Source: Bacteroidia bacterium
GTDB lineage: Bacteria; Bacteroidota; Bacteroidia; Chitinophagales; Saprospiraceae
NCBI GenBank assembly: GCA_030430845.1
Contig: JAUIKE010000037.1
Span: 1-56,093 of the forward strand
DNA: 56,093 nucleotides
Reading direction: 5' to 3'
In this document: piece after piece, positions 1 to 8,611 of the stretch
Position numbering within the stretch: position 1 is the stretch's first letter
Layout: every line of letters starts with the position of its first letter
Made by a program: the position numbers and the translations under genes
Notes under the pieces: generated by a model
The model's database searches: none
The model's input: only the letters and a program-made list of their open reading frames with translations
Told to the model about the DNA's origin: nothing

Positions 1-3000
1 ACCATGCCGTCGGGGGTAGCCAAGCCCGCCCAGAAGTCGATGGCCTGATCGCCATAGATGGCCAGAATGGAATCCCGAACCGCAGTCTGGATATCAATCT
101 GATCCTGATCTGTAAAATTACGAGGCTGAGTTGTTGCGATGTACACCCGTGTTCCGGCCGATTCGCCGGCATTGAAAATGCTTGCGAAATTCTCTAATTG
201 TTGATCGACCCCAAATCCTCTTGCCGCATCGTTAGAGGGCATATTCACAATAATTGCCGATGGATTGTAAGTTAAAGCTTCTGTCAGATTACGATCCGCA
301 TCAATAGCGATACCAACATTAGCAGGAATCTCCGTACCATCCGGGAGAATATGATAAGTCGTATAGCCGCCTCTTGCCAGGTTGACTACTTCGAAGGTCG
401 TATTACTCTGAGTAAGTGCATTTCGGTATAATTCTACCCAGGAACTATCAGGAGTAGCTCCGGTTCCTTCCGCTGTGGAAGAGCCCAATACAACAATCGT
501 ACAAGTTGAAGTGTCACTTGAGATCGTGAAGAGGCCTTCACTTACGTCCATGAGTGTATCGCTGGATATGCGGACAAGGGCTTCTGTAGTAGGCGCATCC
601 GGCACGGTCCAGATATATTCCTGATTAATGCCGGGGAATGTACCAATAGTGTCCCAGCTGGAGCCATTGTCAGTTGAGTACTCAAGCAGTACATCCTGTA
701 CATTCTTACTGTTCCACTGGATGGCAGGCGTTTTGCCTACTTGCCAGAACTCCCCTCCATCAGGTGATAGCAGGTCCAGTGAAGCTACCTGTTGTGCCGT
801 ACTTTCGTATACCACTTTCAAGGCCCCCAGGTAGTAGAATCCAAAACTGTTGGTATTATTGGGGCCCGTAGAGACCTTAATGTCAATAGTACCGTCAGCG
901 GCCGGCAGCATGGTGGTAGTAACTATACTGTCAGTATTTGAGGCCACATCAAGGAAAAGGGTGTCAATTTCACTACCCGTGACGATGTATTGGGTTTCTC
1001 GGTTATCAGAGGCCACGCGAGAGGCAAAGAGCGAGACTTCCACCGGTTCGGCAGGGTCAAAATTGCGCAAAACCAAGGCGGCCGTGGGCTGCTCTTGCTC
1101 TCCGAATTCTGCTATATTTCCAAAGAAGCTGTCACCGGATGCAGTGGAGGGGATCCCCAGACTAGGGTTCGGTGACAAGGTACCGTTTGTATTAATGTTA
1201 TTGAAATCATCATAAATCTCAATGCTCACGCCGGAAGAAAAGGAGTTCGTCAACAGAAGATCGGCAATGGCGCCGGCATTGGGATCCCCGATATTATTCC
1301 AGGGTAGCGGGCTGGGTGTGTTTCCAAAGTCTATCAAAATGGTGTCTTTGAAAACGCTCGGTGGCCGAGGCTCCCAGGACATTTTCATCAAGCCAAGATA
1401 ATAGAATCCGGATCCATTGGTGTTATTCGGTCCGGGCGAAGCGGTAATCCGGATATTTCCATTCGCATCCGGCACCATACTTGTTGTGACCGCTGTGGAG
1501 TCGTTGCTAGCCGCATCCAGGTACACTGTATCGACGCCATTACCTTGAATCACATACTGCGCCTCTCGATTGTCAGTTGCAGTCCGGGAAGCAAAGATTG
1601 TTAAGGTATATACAAAGTTGGTATCCAGGTTGAACAGTTCCACCCCTCCGGTAGGTTGTTCTTCTCCGCCAAAGGGGCTGATATTGCCAAAGAAGCTATC
1701 TCCGGTAGCAGTGGGAGGAAAATTCAGGGCAGGGTCCGGATTGAGAGAACCAGTGCGATTGATGTTGTTGAAGGAATCCACAACCGCAATACCCCAGCCC
1801 GTACCATTATTATTGCCGTCTACCAGATCCGCTATCATCCCGACATCAGGGTCCGTAAGATTATTCCAGGGACTTACCGACAAATTATCGCCAAAGTCTA
1901 TTAATATAGTATCATTGGGTAATACCGGAGGTTCCGCATCGTATGAGCAATGAATCGCTCCCAGATAATAAAAGCCCGAGCCATTATCATTATTCGGTCC
2001 AGGCGAGGCGGCGATAGAAATATTGCCACTGGTATCCGGTTCCATCTCAATGCTCACCACCCTATCCGTATTAGAGGATGAATTCAGGTAGACCGTATCC
2101 ATGGTTTTCCCAGAAATTACGTATTGAGCTTCCCGGTTGTCGCTGACTCCGTCCCGGGAGGCAAATAAAGTAAATAAATAAGCTTTCCCAGGTGTGAGCT
2201 TGTTGAACTGAACGGCGCCCGATGGCTGTACCTGGCCGCCAAAAACAGACACATTGCCAAAAAAGCTATCACCCGTAGCTGTAGACGGAAATCCAATCGA
2301 AGGATCGGGCTCCGAGGTCCCAGAACGATTGATGTTGTTAAATGAATCGATCACAGCCAATCCAATGTCTGTTGGTTCCCCCCGTTGATTGAGTAGCATG
2401 TCTATATCCGCATCTGCCGGGTTGGCGATATTATTCCAGGGAGAAGGGCTGATGATATCACCAAAGTCAACCAAAATGCTGTCACGGGCAGACAAGACCG
2501 GCACCTCCTCATAATATAGTTCCAGAGAGCCCAGATAATAAAATCCTGCGGCATTGGTATTATTAGGACCGGTAGAAGCGGTGATCCGAATAAGACCACT
2601 GGCATCCGGTTGCATATCAGCAACGGCCACCATGTCCGTATTAGAGGCCGCATCGAGATAAATGGTATCGATACTTGCACCGGCAATCACATATTGAGCC
2701 TCCCGCTTATCTGTAGCGGCGCGAGAGGCAAAGATAGAGAGCGTGTAAACCCGGCTTGTATCAAGCTGGCTCAGCTCGACAGCCCCTGTAGGCTGGATCT
2801 GGCCGCCGAAAGAGGTGATGCTACCAAAAAAACTGTCGTCGGTGGCCGTAGGAGGCAAACCAAGAGCCGGAGCAGGCTCCTTCGTACCGGCCCTGTTAAT
2901 ATTATTGAAAGAATCCACAACGGCGATGCTGATGCCTGTATTATTACCTTTTTGATCTATCAGGTCTGTCACCATCCCCTCAGCAGGGTCACTCACATTA

Positions 3001-3131
3001 TTCCAGGGCGCAGGGCTGAAGTTATCCCCAAAGTCAATTCGAATGGTATCTTTTTGCCCAAAGGCGCAGCCCAATAGGGCGAAAATAAATATTAGTGTGA
3101 AGCAGAACGGTTGGTTAAATAATTTTTTCAT
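1..3131 (-). CDS. Exported multidomain protein: four ~189-aa repeats, Ig-like segment, SGNH hydrolase (C-terminus cut by window)
   Basis: The frame is open from an ATG at 3131 to the window edge (about 1043 codons seen). It starts with an export signal (MKKLFNQPF, hydrophobic core, then LLGCAFGQ), which could be read by signal peptidase I or as a lipobox. Four homologous repeats begin near residues 28, 217, 407 and 596. Each opens with D-[ST]-I-x-[IV]-DFG followed by PWNN, and contains FNNIN, DSFFG, a REAQY-like motif and GFYYLG near its end; they look like beta-sandwich carbohydrate-binding modules. A segment at ~780-860 (SPDGGEFWQVGK) resembles Ig-like domains. From ~879 the sequence is SGNH hydrolase-like: block I as VVLGSSTAEG (882 onward) and a block III-like NMPSND near 967. 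A role in esterase or deacetylase action on polysaccharide is inferred. The catalytic Asp/His block lies beyond the window. Confidence 0.85.
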   Translation of the reverse strand, partial: MKKLFNQPFCFTLIFIFALLGCAFGQKDTIRIDFGDNFSPAPWNNVSDPAEGMVTDLIDQKGNNTGISIAVVDSFNNINRAGTKEPAPALGLPPTATDDSFFGSITSFGGQIQPTGAVELSQLDTSRVYTLSIFASRAATDKREAQYVIAGASIDTIYLDAASNTDMVAVADMQPDASGLIRITASTGPNNTNAAGFYYLGSLELYYEEVPVLSARDSILVDFGDIISPSPWNNIANPADADIDMLLNQRGEPTDIGLAVIDSFNNINRSGTSEPDPSIGFPSTATGDSFFGNVSVFGGQVQPSGAVQFNKLTPGKAYLFTLFASRDGVSDNREAQYVISGKTMDTVYLNSSSNTDRVVSIEMEPDTSGNISIAASPGPNNDNGSGFYYLGAIHCSYDAEPPVLPNDTILIDFGDNLSVSPWNNLTDPDVGMIADLVDGNNNGTGWGIAVVDSFNNINRTGSLNPDPALNFPPTATGDSFFGNISPFGGEEQPTGGVELFNLDTNFVYTLTIFASRTATDNREAQYVIQGNGVDTVYLDAASNDSTAVTTSMVPDANGNIRITASPGPNNTNGSGFYYLGLMKMSWEPRPPSVFKDTILIDFGNTPSPLPWNNIGDPNAGAIADLLLTNSFSSGVSIEIYDDFNNINTNGTLSPNPSLGIPSTASGDSFFGNIAEFGEQEQPTAALVLRNFDPAEPVEVSLFASRVASDNRETQYIVTGSEIDTLFLDVASNTDSIVTTTMLPAADGTIDIKVSTGPNNTNSFGFYYLGALKVVYESTAQQVASLDLLSPDGGEFWQVGKTPAIQWNSKNVQDVLLEYSTDNGSSWDTIGTFPGINQEYIWTVPDAPTTEALVRISSDTLMDVSEGLFTISSDTSTCTIVVLGSSTAEGTGATPDSSWVELYRNALTQSNTTFEVVNLARGGYTTYHILPDGTEIPANVGIAIDADRNLTEALTYNPSAIIVNMPSNDAARGFGVDQQLENFASIFNAGESAGTRVYIATTQPRNFTDQDQIDIQTAVRDSILAIYGDQAIDFWAGLATPDGM

Positions 3132-3341
3132 GTGGTTTGATTGTAATGGTTTTAATCGGTTCTATATTCTTATTGAGGTAAAACTGTCTGAAAGGGTATT
3201 GTTTCAAGCTACTCTCAAAACATGAATCATTTATTTTATTAAACCCTCTTTTAAAAAATAGGGGGTGGCTCCTGTTTCTAAATATATAGTTTTTTGCTTA
3301 AACAACTTCAAATAAAGAGAAAGTCAAAGTTAAATTACATC

Positions 3342-3357
3342 ACGAACAAATGTTCGT
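3342..3357. promoter_or_regulatory. Probable TetR (PaaR-like) operator upstream of paaA
   Basis: ACGAACAAATGTTCGT is a palindrome with 7-bp arms around a central AA. It lies about where the -33 element of the paaA promoter should be, 19 bp ahead of the -7 box. A 14/16 identical palindrome sits at 8459-8474 before paaE, whose downstream neighbour encodes a TetR regulator. That pairing suggests one repressor controls both units. The binding itself is inferred. Confidence 0.7.
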
Positions 3358-3376
3358 TTTTTATGTTTAAGTTTTG

Positions 3377-3384
3377 TATATTTG
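3377..3384 (+). promoter_or_regulatory. paaA promoter -7 element
   Basis: TATATTTG matches the Bacteroidota TAnnTTTG -7 consensus, 25 bp before the paaA start codon. No good TTG is found 17-23 bp upstream; the operator arm (TGTTCG) occupies that place. Confidence 0.6.
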
Positions 3385-3409
3385 CACGGAAAGAAAATAG
3401 TTTAGCCGT

Positions 3410-4360
3410 ATGACTCAAGAGCAAAAGTTTCAAGCCAAGATTGATGAAGAAATAAGGATAGAGCCGAAGGACTGGATGCCGGAAGCTTATCGTAAAACGC
3501 TGATCCGCCAGATCTCGCAGCATGCGCACTCTGAAATTGTGGGGATGCTACCGGAAGGGAATTGGATCACCCGTGCTCCTTCTCTTCGACGCAAGGTTGC
3601 TTTACTGGCCAAGGTCCAGGATGAAGCGGGCCATGGTCTATACTTATACAGTGCCGCCGAAACCCTGGGTGCTGAACGGGACGATATGATCGAGGATCTG
3701 CACAGTGGAAAGGCTAAGTATAGCAGTATTTTTAACTATCCAACCCTTACCTGGGCTGATATTGGTGCCATTGGCTGGCTAGTGGATGGTGCCGCTATTA
3801 TGAATCAGGTACCGCTTTGTCGCTGTTCTTACGGCCCTTATGCCCGCGCCATGGTCCGGGTTTGTAAGGAAGAGAGCTTCCATCAGCGCCAGGGATACGA
3901 GATCATGCTCACACTGGCCAAAGGAACGGAAGAACAAAAAGCCATGGCTCAGGACGCCCTCAACCGATGGTGGTGGCCGTCCCTGATGATGTTCGGTCCT
4001 AATGATAAAGATTCCAAGCACACCCAACAGTCCATGGATTGGAAGATCAAGCGTTTTACCAATGATGAGTTGCGCCAGCGTTTTGTAGATATGACTGTCC
4101 CGCAGGCGGAATACCTCGGCCTGACAGTCCCCGATCCCGATATTAAGTGGAATGAAGAAGAGGGGCATTACGACTTTGGTAAGATCAACTGGGAGGAATT
4201 CTGGAATGTCGTCAAAGGAAATGGCCCTTGCAATAAACAGCGCATCAGAGCCCGCAAGAAGGCCTATGACGATGGTGCCTGGGTCAGAGAAGCCGCTATG
4301 GCCTATGCAGAAAAACGCAGAAAGCGAAGTGAGGCGGAGGCCGGCATAAAAGTAGCCTAG
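3410..4360 (+). CDS. paaA: 1,2-phenylacetyl-CoA epoxidase, catalytic subunit A
   Basis: PaaA is the di-iron oxygenase subunit that converts phenylacetyl-CoA to its ring-1,2-epoxide, the first ring attack in aerobic phenylacetate breakdown. The protein is 316 aa, the usual length. Ferritin-like metal ligands are visible: E42, the E72/H75 pair in DEAGHG, D126, and the E155/H158 pair in EESFH. The first ATG is used because it lies just downstream of a TAnnTTTG box and an operator palindrome. paaB and paaC follow on the same strand, so the three form an operon. Expression is probably repressed by the TetR protein at 6805-7380 until phenylacetyl-CoA accumulates; this is inferred from PaaR systems. 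Confidence 0.97.
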   Translation: MTQEQKFQAKIDEEIRIEPKDWMPEAYRKTLIRQISQHAHSEIVGMLPEGNWITRAPSLRRKVALLAKVQDEAGHGLYLYSAAETLGAERDDMIEDLHSGKAKYSSIFNYPTLTWADIGAIGWLVDGAAIMNQVPLCRCSYGPYARAMVRVCKEESFHQRQGYEIMLTLAKGTEEQKAMAQDALNRWWWPSLMMFGPNDKDSKHTQQSMDWKIKRFTNDELRQRFVDMTVPQAEYLGLTVPDPDIKWNEEEGHYDFGKINWEEFWNVVKGNGPCNKQRIRARKKAYDDGAWVREAAMAYAEKRRKRSEAEAGIKVA

Positions 4361-4450
4361 TCTGAAATGAGCATCAGGCTCGCCTGCCAACAGGCAGAAG
4401 CTTTTATACAAGCCGAGCAACGATTAACGAACAACCATTAACCAATCAAG

Positions 4451-4741
4451 ATGAGCGATAAAAAAAACTGGCCTCTGTATGAGGTCTTCATCAGAAGTAA
4501 AAATGGGCTCAGCCACAAGCATGTAGGCAGCCTGCACGCCGCCGATGCAGAAATGGCCATTGAAAATGCCCGTGATGTCTATACACGCCGGAGTGAAGGC
4601 ATCAGCATCTGGGTAGTCGAATCTAAGTACATCACAGCCTCTAGCCCCGAAGAAAGCGAATCCCTTTTTGATCCGGCTAATGATAAGGTGTACCGCCATC
4701 CAACTTTTTACAATATTCCGGATGAGGTCAAACATATGTAG
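4451..4741 (+). CDS. paaB: 1,2-phenylacetyl-CoA epoxidase subunit B
   Basis: PaaB is the small (96 aa) non-catalytic subunit that bridges PaaAC units in the epoxidase complex. The sequence has the family pattern: WPLYEVFIRSKNGLSHKHVG near the start, then an alpha/beta body with NARDVYTRR and IWVV, and a C-terminus ending ...PDEVKHM. It lies 90 bp after paaA and 54 bp before paaC with no terminator between them, consistent with co-transcription. Confidence 0.95.
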   Translation: MSDKKNWPLYEVFIRSKNGLSHKHVGSLHAADAEMAIENARDVYTRRSEGISIWVVESKYITASSPEESESLFDPANDKVYRHPTFYNIPDEVKHM

Positions 4742-4795
4742 GGGGTAATGAGTATTGGGACTTTCGAATTTAGAATTGGTTAAACCAAATTATAG

Positions 4796-5554
4796 ATGAC
4801 AGACAAAGAAGCTTTATATCAGTACGTTCTTCAGATTGGAGATAATGCACTCATCCTCGGGCAGCGATTGGGAGAATGGTGCGGGCACGGCCCCGTTTTG
4901 GAGCAGGATATAGCCATGACGAATATCGCTCTGGACTTGATGGGGCAGGCCAGAAGTCTGATGAGTTATGCTGCCGAAATAGAAGGCAAAGGTCGTACCG
5001 AGGACCAGGTCGCTTTTTTACGCAAAGAAAACGAATACCGGAATGTACTGTTGGTAGAACAGCCCAACGAAGATTTTGCCTACACCATTGTTCGTCAGTT
5101 TCTTTTTGATAGCTTCCATTACTACTTCCAGGAAGCGCTCCTGCAAAGTAAGGACGAAAGACTGGCGGCTATTGCTGCAAAATCTATCAAAGAAATCAGA
5201 TACCACTTAAAATATAGCTCTGAATGGATGATCCGTCTCGGGGACGGAACGGAAGTGAGCCATGCAAAGATCCAAACCGCCCTTGACGATCTTTGGATGT
5301 TCTCTGGAGAGCTAACTACGCCCAATGAATACGACCTTAAAATGGCAGAAGCCGGTATTGGAGCCGACCTGAATGCCATAAAACCTGCCATACAAGAAAA
5401 AGTCGCTGAAATTCTCAAAATAGCCACCCTCCAGGTGCCTGCCGATGAATGGATGCAATCAGGAGGCAAAGAGGGTCGCCATACCGAAAACATGGGCTTT
5501 ATCCTATCTGAAATGCAATACATGCAAAGAGCTTACCCAAATATGGAGTGGTAA
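4796..5554 (+). CDS. paaC: 1,2-phenylacetyl-CoA epoxidase subunit C
   Basis: PaaC (252 aa) is the structural, ferritin-like partner of PaaA. Family features visible are LRLGEWCGHGP-like sequence near residue 25 (here GQRLGEWCGHGPVLEQDIA), QFLFDSFHYYF around 103, a KEIRYHLKYSSEWMIRLGDGTEVS segment, and the ending GRHTENMGFILSEMQYMQRAYPNMEW. It closes the operon: its stop codon lies inside the left arm of a strong terminator hairpin. paaD, which usually follows paaC, is absent here, and paaE is on the opposite strand 1.8 kb away. Confidence 0.95.
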   Translation: MTDKEALYQYVLQIGDNALILGQRLGEWCGHGPVLEQDIAMTNIALDLMGQARSLMSYAAEIEGKGRTEDQVAFLRKENEYRNVLLVEQPNEDFAYTIVRQFLFDSFHYYFQEALLQSKDERLAAIAAKSIKEIRYHLKYSSEWMIRLGDGTEVSHAKIQTALDDLWMFSGELTTPNEYDLKMAEAGIGADLNAIKPAIQEKVAEILKIATLQVPADEWMQSGGKEGRHTENMGFILSEMQYMQRAYPNMEW

Positions 5555-5596
5555 TAAGAAAAGAGAGCCGGCGGTTGCCGGCTCTCTTTTCTTATT
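5553..5596 (+). terminator. Terminator of paaABC
   Basis: A 19-bp perfect stem (5553-5571 with 5578-5596) with a 6-nt loop, GC-rich at the tip and U-rich in the 3' arm. It starts within the paaC stop codon. Confidence 0.85.
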
Positions 5597-5626
5597 TAAT
5601 AGGCTTTTGCCTTATTCAGTTTTTTA

Positions 5627-5654
5627 TTGTTATTTTGTCCGATATATATCTTTG
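5627..5654 (+). promoter_or_regulatory. Probable promoter of the S1C protease gene
   Basis: TTG at 5627-5629 and TATCTTTG at 5647-5654 are separated by 17 bp, within the 17-23 bp range of Bacteroidota promoters. The -7 box ends only 1 bp before the chosen ATG, so any transcript would be leaderless or begin inside the first codons. Confidence 0.5.
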
Positions 5655-5655
5655 C

Positions 5656-6750
5656 ATGAAGGACGTAATCAGCCTATTTCGAGATGTTGTCATTCAGATT
5701 GCTACTCCATACAGTACCGGCGGAACAGGATTTTATTTGAAAGAATATGACCTGATTGTTACCAACGAGCATGTAGTGAGGGGCAACAGAAACGTAGTTA
5801 TTGACGGCGATACCATAGAAAAGCAGCTTGTAAAAATTCTGTACACCGATGAAAAGTACGATCTGGCCTTCCTGGAAGCGCCTAAAAGAGTCGACTTGCC
5901 GGTTGTTTCCTTAGGAGAAGAATCTGAAATTGTAGAAGGCCTACCTGTTATCGCTATCGGCCACCCTTTCGGCTTAAAATACACTTCTACGCAGGGCATC
6001 ATCTCCAATGCCCATCACCAGCAGCAAGACTTAAACTATCTGCAGCACGACGCCGCCCTTAACCCCGGAAACAGTGGAGGGCCGCTCGTTACTAAAAACG
6101 GGACTATCATTGGTGTCAATACCTTTATCATAAAAAATGGAGATAATATTGGTTTTTCGCTTCCCATTAATTATCTCAAAAAAACCCTCCAGGACTTTGC
6201 TGCTTCCGAAGGAGCAGTAGGCTCGAGGTGCCCATCCTGTTTAAACCTGGTTTTTGAACACACCATAGATAATGGATATTGCCCGCACTGCGGAACCAGC
6301 ATAGAACTACCCTCCCAGGTGGAAGTATTTGAACCCATCGGAGTCGCCTACACCATCGAAGAATTGCTCAAAGAACTCGGGCACAATGTAGAATTGGCCC
6401 GCTCCGGCCCCAATGTCTGGGAAATTCAAAAGGGAAGCGCCAAAATCAACATTTCTTATTACGAAAGAAATGGCCTGATCACGGGTGATGCTTATTTGTG
6501 TACCCTCTCCAAAAATAACATCAAGCCGCTATATGAATATTTGCTACGGCAAAACTATGACATCGAAGGACTCACCTTCAGCATAAAAGGACAGGATATC
6601 ATTTTATCGCTGCTCATTTTTGATCGCTATCTGAATGTGGAAACGGGCATCGAGTTGTTCAACAGGCTATTCGAACAAGCTGATTATTACGACAATATTT
6701 TAGTAGAGGAATACGGAGCTTCGTGGAAATACGAAGAGTTTGATAAATAA
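5656..6750 (+). CDS. S1C (HtrA/DegP-like) serine protease with zinc ribbon and YbjN-like C-terminus
   Basis: This is a trypsin-fold protease of 364 aa. The triad is visible: H39 in TNEHVV, D69 in KYDLAFL, and S140 in NPGNSGGPL. It lacks the PDZ domains of classical HtrA. After the protease (to ~residue 190) come two CxxC pairs (CPSC...CPHC, about 25 aa apart), a zinc-ribbon pattern, then ~115 residues resembling YbjN/type III chaperone-like folds. The ATG at 5656 is chosen because the frame upstream runs back through the paaC terminator. No convincing signal peptide is seen, so it may be cytoplasmic. It lies between the two paa units, but there is no evidence that it belongs to the pathway. 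Confidence 0.85.
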   Translation: MKDVISLFRDVVIQIATPYSTGGTGFYLKEYDLIVTNEHVVRGNRNVVIDGDTIEKQLVKILYTDEKYDLAFLEAPKRVDLPVVSLGEESEIVEGLPVIAIGHPFGLKYTSTQGIISNAHHQQQDLNYLQHDAALNPGNSGGPLVTKNGTIIGVNTFIIKNGDNIGFSLPINYLKKTLQDFAASEGAVGSRCPSCLNLVFEHTIDNGYCPHCGTSIELPSQVEVFEPIGVAYTIEELLKELGHNVELARSGPNVWEIQKGSAKINISYYERNGLITGDAYLCTLSKNNIKPLYEYLLRQNYDIEGLTFSIKGQDIILSLLIFDRYLNVETGIELFNRLFEQADYYDNILVEEYGASWKYEEFDK

Positions 6751-6804
6751 TAAAGGGGCTGCTCATAACTCCTTCGTCGTTATGAGCAGCCCCTTTATTA
6801 TTTA
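6744..6804. terminator. Bidirectional terminator between protease and TetR genes
   Basis: A long stem of about 26 bp with GGGGCTGCTC in its core, a loop containing CCTTCG, and A/T-rich outer arms that supply a U tract in both directions. It starts inside the protease stop region and ends next to the TetR stop codon. The 20 nt at 6762-6781 recur exactly, inverted, at 54701-54720. Confidence 0.8.
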
Positions 6805-7380
6805 TTATTTCAGTATTCCTTTCATTAAAAACGCTGAGATCTCGGATTCCAGTTTTCCCTGATCAATGGATTTTCCCGGTTTATACCAATCGTACACCCA
6901 GCGAACAGAGGAAAGTACAGTATACAATATTATAGAAGAGTCCAGAGTGCGGAAGTCGCCTTCGGCGATGCCTTGTTCAATGATCATTTTGAAGCGGCGC
7001 TCATAATCTTTGCGTAGTTGCAGGAAATCTGTCAGCATCGGATCACTTAGGTGACGCCATTCGTCATTGAAAGCAGTCACGGAGGTCACGTCTTCCGTAG
7101 CGATAGAAATGTGCAGTTGGATCAGTGCTCTTACCTTATCAGAGGTGGTACCCTGCATAGCCTCCACTTCCTTCATACCAGAGAGGAAACGGTGCGCATT
7201 TTCAAAGCAAATGCCCTGAAGGATTTCTTCTTTGGATTTGATATGGTTATAGAGGCTAGAGGCTTTCAGGTTCACTGCCCTTGCCAAATCCCGCATCGAG
7301 GTAGCCGAATAACCCTTATCTCTAAACAAGCGGGCCGCCGCCTCATAGATTATCTGTTTTTTGCTTTTTTCCTCAGGCAT
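6805..7380 (-). CDS. TetR-family regulator (PaaR-like)
   Basis: A TetR repressor of 191 aa, starting MPEEKSKKQ. The N-terminal helix-turn-helix is clear: AAARLFRDKGY, TSMRDLARAVNLKASSLYNH, KSKEEIL; the rest is the helical ligand domain. The start at 7380 overlaps the paaE stop by 8 bp; an upstream ATG at 7392 is possible. It is co-transcribed behind paaE, so it would autoregulate through the operator at 8459-8474 and also act on paaA at 3342-3357. Phenylacetyl-CoA as inducer is inferred from known PaaR proteins. Confidence 0.88.
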   Translation of the reverse strand: MPEEKSKKQIIYEAAARLFRDKGYSATSMRDLARAVNLKASSLYNHIKSKEEILQGICFENAHRFLSGMKEVEAMQGTTSDKVRALIQLHISIATEDVTSVTAFNDEWRHLSDPMLTDFLQLRKDYERRFKMIIEQGIAEGDFRTLDSSIILYTVLSSVRWVYDWYKPGKSIDQGKLESEISAFLMKGILK

Positions 7381-8452
7381 CGAAGTTGACACTTATTTCT
7401 TTAGATTTTGCCAGGGACTGGCAGGTTAAAACGTAACCTTGCTCCAGTTCATCTTTTTCCAAAGCATAGTTGATCAGCATTTCTACCTCCCCTTTCTCTA
7501 GCTTTGCCCTACAAGTACTACAAACTCCTCCTTTACAGGAAAAAGGCAGATCCAGTCCTGCTTTGATGGCTTCATTGAGAATAGCCTCACTGTCCATTTC
7601 CATGGTAAACTGCTGAGTTTGTCCATCCAGCGTGACTTGTACCACGGCTTCAGATGTAGCGATATTCGGGTCTCGTTTTTCTTTCTTTTTTCTGACGATC
7701 TTATTCGGATCTACGAAGAACAACTCCGTTCGGATACGCTGTGGATCTACCTGTGCTTCTTCCAAGACCTGTTTGACCTCCAAAGTCATGTCATAAGGTC
7801 CACATAGAAAGAAAGCATCTACATTTTCGACATCTATCAGTTTATCCAGATAGAAGCGGCATTTTTCGGCATCAATCCGTCCTGTAAACCAATCGCTCCC
7901 CACGTCTTCCCTACTCAGTACATGATGGATTCTTAGTCTGCCTAAATAACTGTTTTTCAGGGCCTCTAATTCTTCACGGAAAATAATCGAATCAGTCTTG
8001 CGGTTACCGTAAAACAAGGTAAAGGTACTTTCCGGTTCTTTTTCCAAGGTAGCCTTCAAAATAGACATGACCGGTGTTATGCCGCTTCCGGCAACAAAAG
8101 CTACGTACTGGTGAGTCTCCTTTTCGTCAAATACTTTAAAAAAATGACCTTGAGGAGGCATAATTTCTAGGGTATCCCCTACCATAAGCACCTCATTGGC
8201 ATAGGTTGAGAACAAACCTCCTTCCACCTTTTTAATAGCTACGCGGAGTTCTTCATTGAATGGGCTGGAACACAAGGAATATTGTCGCCTTACTTCTTCT
8301 CCATCCAAATCTATTTTGAGGCTAAGGTATTGCCCCTGCTCAAACTCAAACTCCTTGGTTAATTCTGCGGGCAGTTCAAAAGCTACAGAAACGCACTCCT
8401 CTGTCTCAGGCCTAATATCTTTTACTTTTAACGGATAATATTGTTTTGACAT
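7373..8452 (-). CDS. paaE: Phenylacetyl-CoA epoxidase reductase (FAD/2Fe-2S)
   Basis: PaaE passes electrons from NAD(P)H through FAD and a 2Fe-2S cluster to the PaaABC epoxidase. The 359-aa protein has the family order: an FAD-binding domain with RRQYSLCSSP (~60), an NAD-binding domain with GSGITPVMSIL (~120), and a C-terminal plant-type ferredoxin domain with CKGGVCSTC and a later VLTCQS supplying the four cysteines. The ATG at 8452 (MSKQYYPLK) is chosen because the open frame upstream runs through the promoter and operator. It overlaps the downstream TetR gene. Its separation from paaABC on the other strand is unusual. Confidence 0.92.
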   Translation of the reverse strand: MSKQYYPLKVKDIRPETEECVSVAFELPAELTKEFEFEQGQYLSLKIDLDGEEVRRQYSLCSSPFNEELRVAIKKVEGGLFSTYANEVLMVGDTLEIMPPQGHFFKVFDEKETHQYVAFVAGSGITPVMSILKATLEKEPESTFTLFYGNRKTDSIIFREELEALKNSYLGRLRIHHVLSREDVGSDWFTGRIDAEKCRFYLDKLIDVENVDAFFLCGPYDMTLEVKQVLEEAQVDPQRIRTELFFVDPNKIVRKKKEKRDPNIATSEAVVQVTLDGQTQQFTMEMDSEAILNEAIKAGLDLPFSCKGGVCSTCRAKLEKGEVEMLINYALEKDELEQGYVLTCQSLAKSKEISVNFDA

Positions 8453-8458
8453 ATCGAC

Positions 8459-8474
8459 ACGAATGAATGTTCGT
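8459..8474. promoter_or_regulatory. Probable TetR operator upstream of paaE
   Basis: ACGAATGAATGTTCGT differs from the paaA operator at two of 16 positions. It lies just downstream of the paaE -7 element (8478-8485), where bound repressor would block transcription initiation. Confidence 0.7.
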
Positions 8475-8477
8475 TTG

Positions 8478-8485
8478 CAAATATA
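8478..8485 (-). promoter_or_regulatory. paaE promoter -7 element
   Basis: On the minus strand this reads TATATTTG followed by C, the same as the paaA -7 box. No TTG with correct spacing is visible upstream. Confidence 0.6.
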
Positions 8486-8510
8486 CAAAACAAAGACAAG
8501 AGGCATTCAT

Positions 8511-8562
8511 AAAGAGAGCCTTTTTAGAAAAAACTTCGTTTTTTTCTAAAAAGGCTCTCTTT
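8511..8562. terminator. Terminator between rpsT and paaE
   Basis: Arms of about 23 bp (AAAGAGAGCC... paired with ...GGCTCTCTTT) with a CTTCG tip. The U-rich leftward arm suits termination of minus-strand rpsT before the paaE promoter. Confidence 0.75.
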
Positions 8563-8611
8563 AAAACACGATTACAGGCGAATCCGCTAGTAGAGGCGGA
8601 TAAGACAGTTA

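Larger units (their letters stand above)
3132..3409. promoter_or_regulatory. Divergent control region between the SGNH protein and paaA
   Basis: This AT-rich spacer separates the minus-strand SGNH protein from paaA. Visible elements are a 16-nt operator palindrome (3342-3357) and a TAnnTTTG -7 element (3377-3384) for paaA. No clear promoter was picked out for the leftward gene. Confidence 0.6.

Noticed and set aside
3779..4420. Long open frame antisense to paaA
   Set aside because: A shadow of a strongly conserved gene; its translation has no recognisable features.
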